Assembly: GCF_004766315.1 (NCBI RefSeq)
Contig: NZ_PVSN01000008.1
Coordinates: 1 to 45,164, forward strand
DNA length: 45,164 nt
From: Weissella confusa
Lineage (GTDB): Bacteria > Bacillota > Bacilli > Lactobacillales > Lactobacillaceae
Reading direction: 5' to 3'
The notes under the pieces are model-generated. The model did no database searches and was not told the origin of the DNA. It was given only the letters and a program-made list of their open reading frames with translations. Both the position numbers and the translations under genes were made by a program. Positions within the stretch are counted from its first letter, which is position 1. The number at the start of each line of letters is the position of its first letter. Shown here one piece after another: positions 39,774 through 45,164 of the stretch.

Positions 39774-42700
39774 TTGATTGATGTCAATAAGTTTGAAAGC
39801 ATGCAAATCGGACTGGCTAGCCCAGACAAGATTCGCAGCTGGTCTTATGGTGAAGTTAAGAAGCCTGAGACAATCAACTATCGTACGCTCAAGCCTGAAA
39901 AGGATGGACTTTTCGACGAGCGTATCTTTGGACCTACCAAGGATTACGAATGTGCGTGTGGAAAGTACAAGCGTATTCGTTACAAGGGAATCGTTTGTGA
40001 TCGTTGCGGCGTTGAAGTAACGTCTTCAAAGGTCCGCCGTGAGCGCATGGGTCACATCGAGTTGGCCGCTCCTGTATCACACATCTGGTACTTCAAGGGA
40101 ATCCCTTCACGTATGGGATTGGTCTTGGACATGTCACCACGTTCATTGGAAGAGATTATTTACTTCGCTTCTTACGTGGTTACAAAGGCCGGTGATACAC
40201 CTTTGACTGAAAAGCAATTGTTGTCAGAACGCGAGTACCGCGAGTTGAAGGCAGAATATGGTAGCGCATTTGAAGCTGGCATGGGTGCTGAAGCTGTACA
40301 AACGTTGTTGTCAAACGTTGACTTGGAAGCCGAAGTTGAGACGTTGAAGGCAGAATTGCGTGAGGCCACTGGTCAAAAGCGTGTTCGCGCCGTTCGTCGT
40401 TTGGACATTATCGAAGCTTTCGTTAAGTCAGGTAACAAGCCAGAGTGGATGGTTATGGATGTTATTCCAGTTATCCCACCTGACTTGCGTCCAATGGTGC
40501 AATTGGAAGGTGGACGTTTTGCAACGTCTGACTTGAACGATTTGTACCGTCGTGTTATCAACCGTAACAACCGTTTGAAGCGTTTGTTGGAGTTGAACGC
40601 ACCTGGAATCATCGTGCAAAACGAAAAGCGTATGTTGCAAGAAGCCGTCGACGCGTTGGTTGACAACGGTCGTCGCGGACGTCCTGTAACTGGTCCTGGT
40701 AACCGTCCATTGAAGTCATTGTCACACATGCTTAAGGGTAAGCAAGGACGTTTCCGTCAAAACTTGCTTGGTAAGCGTGTTGACTACTCAGGACGTTCAG
40801 TTATCGACGTTGGTCCTTTCTTGAAGATGAACCAAATGGGATTGCCACGTCCAATGGCTATGGAATTGTTCCGCCCATTCATCATGAAGGAATTGGTTGC
40901 GCGTGACTTGGTTGGAAACATCCGTGCCGCAAAGCGTATGATCGACCGTCGTGATGACGCTGTTATGGACGTCTTGGATGACGTTATCAAGGAGCACCCA
41001 GTTCTTTTGAACCGTGCACCAACGCTTCACCGTTTGGGTATTCAAGCGTTCGAACCTGTCCTAGTGCCAGGTAAGGCTATGCGTTTGCACCCATTGGTTA
41101 CTGAAGCTTATAACGCCGACTTTGACGGTGACCAAATGGCCATCCACGTTCCTTTGTCAGATGAAGCTCAAGCAGAAGCTCGTTTGTTGATGCTTGCCGC
41201 TGGACACATCTTGGCACCTAAGGATGGTAAGCCTATCGTGGCCCCATCACAGGACATGGTTATCGGTAACTACTACTTGACGACTGAAGAAGCTGGTCGT
41301 GAAGGTGAAGGTATGGTCTTCAAGGATATCAACGAAGCTCGTACTGCATTCCAAAACAAGTATGTGCACTTGCACACTCGTATTGGAGTTCAAACGTCTT
41401 CATTCCCTGCAGAAAAGCCATTCACTGACGAGCAACGTTCACGTATCATGACGACGACTGTTGGTAAGTTGTTCTTTAACGACATCTTGCCAGTCAACTT
41501 CCCATACTTGAACGAGCCAACTGAGGCTAACTTGCACGCCATTGACGACCGCTTCTTCTTGGAGCCAGGAACTGACATCAAGGCACACTTTGCTGAGACG
41601 CCAATCTTGCCTCCATTCAAGAAGGGATTCTTGTCAGACATCGTTGCCGAAGTCTACAAGATCTACAAGGTTACTGAAACGTCATTGCTATTGGACCGCA
41701 TGAAGGACTTGGGTTACGATGAGTCAACTAAGTCTGGTTTGACGGTTGGTGTGGCCGACGTTACTGACTTGAAGGAAAAGCCAGGAATCATCGAAGAAGC
41801 TCACAAGCAAGTCGCTACTGTTTCTAAGCAATTCCGTCGTGGATTGATTACTGACGATGAGCGTTATGAGCGTGTTATTGCCATCTGGAACCAAGCGAAG
41901 GATGACATTACTGCTAAGCTTATTGAGCACTTCGAGCCTGATAACAACATCTTCATGATGTCAGATTCAGGAGCTCGTGGTAACATTTCTAACTTTACGC
42001 AATTGGCCGGTATGCGTGGTTTGATGGCTGCGCCTAACGGACGTATCATGGAGTTGCCTATCATTGCCAACTTCCGTGAGGGATTGTCAGTTTTGGAAAT
42101 GTTCTTCTCAACTCACGGTGCTCGTAAGGGTATGACTGATACGGCCTTGAAGACGGCCGACTCAGGTTACATGACTCGTCGTTTGGTTGACGTTGCGCAA
42201 GACGTTATCATTCGTGAGATCGACTGTGGTACTGATCGTGGTTTGGATGTTTCTGCAATCATGAACGGTAACGAAGTCATCGAGTCATTGTACGAGCGTA
42301 TTTTGGGACGTTACGCACAAAAGGCTGTTATCGACCCTAAGACTGGTGAAGTCATCGTTGCTCACAACCAAATGATCGACGAAGACAAGGCTAAGGCCAT
42401 TGTCAACGCCGGCGTAACGACTGTTAACATTCGTTCAGCCTTTACTTGCAACACGGAACACGGTGTCTGCGTATACGACTACGGTCGCAACATGGCTACT
42501 GGTGACGTTGTTGAAGTTGGTGAAGCTGTTGGTACTGTTGCCGCACAATCAATCGGTGAGCCTGGTACGCAATTGACTATGCGTACTTTCCACACTGGTG
42601 GTGTTGCCGGAAACGATATCACGCAAGGACTTCCTCGTGTGCAAGAAATCTTTGAAGCACGTAACCCTAAGGGCCGTGCTATGATTACTGAAGTTACTGG

Positions 42701-43430
42701 TGAGGTTACTTCTATTGAAGAAAACCCAGCAGAACGTACTAAGGAAGTTACTGTTCAAGGTGAGACGGATACGCGTACTTACACGTTGCCAATGACTGCA
42801 CGCATGCGTGTGGCCGAAGGTGATCAAATCCACCGTGGTGAGACGTTGAACGAAGGTTCAGCTGACCCTAAGGAAATCATCCAAGTACGTGACACGTTGG
42901 CTACGGAAAACTACATTGTGCGTGAAGTGCAAAGGGTTTACCGTATGCAAGGTGTTGAGATCTCTGACAAGCACATCGAAGTTATGGCTCGCCAAATGCT
43001 TCGTAAGGTGCGTGTCATGGATCCGGGTGAGACGGACTTGTTGCCAGGTACGTTGATGGATATCGCGCAATTCCGTGATGCTAACGAAGAGACGTTGTTG
43101 AAGGGTGGCTTGCCAGCCACAGCACGTCCAGTTTTGCTTGGTATTACCAAGGCATCATTGGAGACGAACTCATTCTTGTCAGCCGCATCATTCCAGGAGA
43201 CGACTCGTGTCTTGACTGATGCTGCTATCCGTGGAAAGAACGATCCATTGATTGGTTTGAAGGAGAACGTTATCATCGGTAAGTTGATCCCAGCTGGTAC
43301 TGGTATGAAGCAATACCAAGCTGTTGAAGACAAGGTCGTTGCAGATCCTGTTGTTGTATCAACTGAAGAGGGTACGAAGATTCCTTCAATCGCTGATATT
43401 GAAAACTCAATGAACTTGCACAACGACTAA
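39774..43430 (+). CDS. rpoC: RNA polymerase subunit beta'
   Basis: Largest RNA polymerase subunit. It has 1218 residues. The N-terminal zinc ribbon has C60, C62, C75 and C78 (CACGKY...CDRCG). The catalytic magnesium site NADFDGD is at 447-453, preceded by [14 protein letters not shown]. The second zinc site and trigger-loop region ([16 protein letters not shown]) are intact. TTG start at 39774, 8 bases after AAAGGGG. Both RNA polymerase genes here use TTG starts. A double terminator follows. Confidence 0.97.
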   Translation: MIDVNKFESMQIGLASPDKIRSWSYGEVKKPETINYRTLKPEKDGLFDERIFGPTKDYECACGKYKRIRYKGIVCDRCGVEVTSSKVRRERMGHIELAAPVSHIWYFKGIPSRMGLVLDMSPRSLEEIIYFASYVVTKAGDTPLTEKQLLSEREYRELKAEYGSAFEAGMGAEAVQTLLSNVDLEAEVETLKAELREATGQKRVRAVRRLDIIEAFVKSGNKPEWMVMDVIPVIPPDLRPMVQLEGGRFATSDLNDLYRRVINRNNRLKRLLELNAPGIIVQNEKRMLQEAVDALVDNGRRGRPVTGPGNRPLKSLSHMLKGKQGRFRQNLLGKRVDYSGRSVIDVGPFLKMNQMGLPRPMAMELFRPFIMKELVARDLVGNIRAAKRMIDRRDDAVMDVLDDVIKEHPVLLNRAPTLHRLGIQAFEPVLVPGKAMRLHPLVTEAYNADFDGDQMAIHVPLSDEAQAEARLLMLAAGHILAPKDGKPIVAPSQDMVIGNYYLTTEEAGREGEGMVFKDINEARTAFQNKYVHLHTRIGVQTSSFPAEKPFTDEQRSRIMTTTVGKLFFNDILPVNFPYLNEPTEANLHAIDDRFFLEPGTDIKAHFAETPILPPFKKGFLSDIVAEVYKIYKVTETSLLLDRMKDLGYDESTKSGLTVGVADVTDLKEKPGIIEEAHKQVATVSKQFRRGLITDDERYERVIAIWNQAKDDITAKLIEHFEPDNNIFMMSDSGARGNISNFTQLAGMRGLMAAPNGRIMELPIIANFREGLSVLEMFFSTHGARKGMTDTALKTADSGYMTRRLVDVAQDVIIREIDCGTDRGLDVSAIMNGNEVIESLYERILGRYAQKAVIDPKTGEVIVAHNQMIDEDKAKAIVNAGVTTVNIRSAFTCNTEHGVCVYDYGRNMATGDVVEVGEAVGTVAAQSIGEPGTQLTMRTFHTGGVAGNDITQGLPRVQEIFEARNPKGRAMITEVTGEVTSIEENPAERTKEVTVQGETDTRTYTLPMTARMRVAEGDQIHRGETLNEGSADPKEIIQVRDTLATENYIVREVQRVYRMQGVEISDKHIEVMARQMLRKVRVMDPGETDLLPGTLMDIAQFRDANEETLLKGGLPATARPVLLGITKASLETNSFLSAASFQETTRVLTDAAIRGKNDPLIGLKENVIIGKLIPAGTGMKQYQAVEDKVVADPVVVSTEEGTKIPSIADIENSMNLHND

Positions 43431-43458
43431 TCTCGGTTAATCGCTGTTAGTTCATAAC

Positions 43459-43506
43459 AAAAAGCACTTCAACTTAGATGTGAATCTAGTTGAAGTGCTT
43501 TTTTGT
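43459..43506. terminator. Terminator after rpoC
   Basis: A long stem AAAAGCACTTCAACT.AGAT/ATCT.AGTTGAAGTGCTTTT around GTGA, with A and T runs on the two sides, so it can work in both directions. Confidence 0.9.
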
Positions 43507-43514
43507 ATACATAT

Positions 43515-43572
43515 GAAAAAAGAGCAACTGATACTTTTCTGCGATATAAGTACCAGTTGCTCTTTTCTTTTC
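43515..43572. terminator. Second terminator after rpoC
   Basis: AAAAGAGCAACTG.TACTT/AAGTA.CAGTTGCTCTTTT around a 10-base loop, followed by CTTTT; a few bases downstream of the first. Tandem terminators isolate the strong rpoBC transcript from the surface-protein gene. Confidence 0.85.
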
Positions 43573-43710
43573 AATGCTAAGCTCGTGGGTTGAGCCAGCA
43601 CATCTAGCGAAATTTGGGGTAGTCAGCTAGATAAAACGTCTTAGTTGAGAATTAGTAAGAGAATCTCACGACGTATTAACTATAAACCCAAGACGACCGA
43701 TTGCAGATGC

Positions 43711-43806
43711 ATTCCCATTTTCTTCTGGAATACAGTACACAAGGCACTTGTCCCACCCCAGAAACTAAAATTAGCGGGCAAAACGCTTGAAATTCCCATT
43801 TTCTTC
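43711..43806 (+). repeat. 15-bp direct repeats upstream of the surface-protein gene
   Basis: ATTCCCATTTTCTTC occurs at 43711-43725 and, identically, at 43792-43806, 81 bp apart (near eight helical turns). They lie in the roughly 300-base region between the rpoC terminators and the surface-protein gene, which otherwise holds no credible gene; a 63-codon ORF across them has no ribosome site. They could be operator sites. Confidence 0.5.
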
Positions 43807-43869
43807 ATAATTCGACCTTACAATAAATGCTTATAAAGAGTAAGAGAGAAGTAAGAAGGACGTTGTGTC

Positions 43870-45038
43870 ATGCGACAAATGAATATTAATAAGGGTAACT
43901 ATGAGGTAAAGTCTCACTACAAGATGTACAAGGCCGGTAAGCGTTGGGTAGTCGCTGGAATGGCCACGGTATCATTGTTAGGGGGGCTTTTAATGTTGTC
44001 AGCGGACGCATCTGCTGATAGCGTCGATGCTGTGGTTCCAGCATCAGAAAGTTCAGTAACAGCTGAGGTTAGCGCCCCAACTGACTCAGTTGTATTAGAT
44101 AGCGCGAGTGCATCAGTCGCACCCGCTTCTTCAGTGAGCGCTGAAGTTTCAGCCTCATCAGCAAGCTCAGTTGCACCAGTATCAGTTTCAACATCAGTGT
44201 CTGTTGTTTCAGCAGACGCTTCTTTGAGTGCGTCACAATCACTAGCAAGTAGTGTTGTTGTGCCAGCTGATGCTGTGAAGGTGCAAGATGATGTAGACGC
44301 AGATGGTAACGCGCGTAAGGCGTATGCTTTGGGCGCGTCAACTGATGTTAATCAAGATGTGCAAACGCCAGCGCCAGCTAAGATCAACATGGATAGTTTG
44401 GCAAATGCTGTGGCATCAGCCGCTCAAAAGGCGCAAACACCAACGCAATCAACGACAGTCAGCTCTTTGTCTATGCAGTCTGAAGGGACTGTTGCAACTA
44501 CAACGATTACTAATTCAGCCGAGACGAGTGCATCATTTGAGTACAAGGGTAGTGCACAAGTTACGCCACAATTTACTCACACGGGTGACATTACAAGTTT
44601 GGCAGGTAAGTCTGCAGATGAAATTGCTAGTTCTGCGTATGCAATGAACGGCAAGAAAGGTACAGACGCCGATAGAAGTAGTTTTATCAAGGCTAACAGC
44701 ACGTATGAGTCATACCTCACTAATTACTTTATGAAGTCTTATGATAGCTACATTGCCAAAGCTGCAACTCAAACTGGAACTGATCGTACGACCACGATGT
44801 CTTTGGCAAATTCAGTTTACACAGCTGCTAAAAATTACTTCCCATATACATCTTCATATTATGATGCGCCACAGTCCGTTTCTAATGCGATTAGTTATGC
44901 CAATTCGGCGGCTGGTCAAACGTTGATTGAAGCTGGTACCGGAGACCAAATTGAATGGCGTGCACTTACACCTGAAATCAGTAATGAAGCAGGGACATTA
45001 TCATATTGGAAGCAACTTGATACAACACGTAACTTTAA
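43870..45038 (+). pseudogene. KxYKxGKxW-signal surface protein, cut by IS1380-type element
   Basis: The first 389 codons of a large secreted protein gene. The N-terminus holds the KxYKxGKxW signal (K18-M-Y20-K21-A-G23-K24-R-W26) and then a hydrophobic stretch (about 27-45), as in glucansucrases and serine-rich adhesins, often exported through an accessory Sec route. Residues about 48-135 are rich in Ser, Ala and Val (SSVSAEVSASSASS type), a probable wall-spanning or glycosylated region. Residues about 215-389 are a folded-looking domain I cannot name, with many Tyr, Ser and Asn. After TTRNF the frame enters the IS and stops at 45075, adding NPDYSSRQTKTR. ATG 43870 follows AGAAGGA by about 11 bases. 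Any 3' part lies beyond the element. Confidence 0.75.
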
Positions 45039-45164
45039 CCCGGATTATTCATCAAGACAAACAAAAACCCGCTGAAACGACAAGTTAATACCGTTTCAGC
45101 GGGTTTTGCGCTTTCACCCGTTGGGTGAAAACCATAGGAGCTCTTTTTTATGATATTTTGTTAG
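45039..45164 (+). mobile_element. IS1380-family insertion sequence, 5' tip, inverted copy
   Basis: The first 126 bases of the element, beginning CCCGGATTATTCATC, in the opposite orientation to the copy at 1-380. The twin hairpins are present. The transposase start would lie about 60 bases past the window end, judged from the left copy. The bases before the tip are TTAA, a candidate 4-bp target site. Confidence 0.8.

Noticed and set aside
43645-43836. 63-codon ORF upstream of the KxYKxGKxW gene
   Set aside because: No ribosome site; the repeated IPIFF in it only reflects the 15-bp DNA repeats.

Overview
The window is chromosomal DNA of a low-GC Gram-positive lactic acid bacterium. Weissella, or a close relative in the Leuconostoc/Weissella branch, fits best. 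The evidence is the gene order tdk-prfA-prmC-sua5-glyA-upp followed by an atpBEFHAGDC operon, ctsR joined directly to clpC, adjacent rpoB and rpoC, a PyrR-type attenuator, a KxYKxGKxW signal peptide, and a housekeeping codon bias strongly towards TTG (Leu), AAG (Lys) and CAA (Gln). The genus is an inference; no rRNA gene is present to settle it.

Left edge (1-5600): an accessory, decaying region. It starts inside an IS1380-family element whose transposase runs off the window. Next come a small frameshifted gene, a truncated and frameshifted ISL3-family transposase between 19-bp direct repeats, and a type III restriction-modification locus. That locus is dead: mod has lost its 5' part and carries a frameshift, and res carries two in-frame stops and a frameshift. 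The region ends at the 3' side of a tRNA-Asn gene, a common integration site.

Middle (5.7-20.7 kb): a MucBP/SH3b-like protein without a signal peptide; manA; murT-gatD (lipid II amidation; this MurT has lost all its zinc-ribbon cysteines); a solitary AbiH-type phage-defence gene; a small ORF; a secreted HExxH protein; then tdk-prfA-prmC-sua5-glyA-upp (nucleotide salvage, translation termination, tRNA modification and one-carbon metabolism), an NAD(P)-binding protein, and a uracil permease behind a PyrR-type attenuator.

Right half (21-45 kb): the complete F1Fo ATP synthase operon without atpI; a VanY-like carboxypeptidase; a deoxynucleoside kinase; serS; dacA; a four-tRNA cluster (Leu-Thr-Gly-Arg); ctsR-clpC with a CtsR box at the promoter; rpoB with a structured leader; and rpoC. 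Last is a serine/alanine/valine-rich surface protein gene with a KxYKxGKxW signal, cut by a second IS1380-family copy in the opposite orientation. The two ends of the window are therefore inverted copies of one IS end, which suggests an assembly contig bounded by IS copies.

I found no CRISPR array, no intact prophage and no convincing new multi-gene system. The best leads are the zinc-ribbon-less MurT, the AbiH protein with its neighbouring 43-codon ORF, the signal-less MucBP-like protein, the secreted HExxH protein, and several structured untranslated segments (30434-30519, 32010-32050, 35821-35920, 39655-39715).
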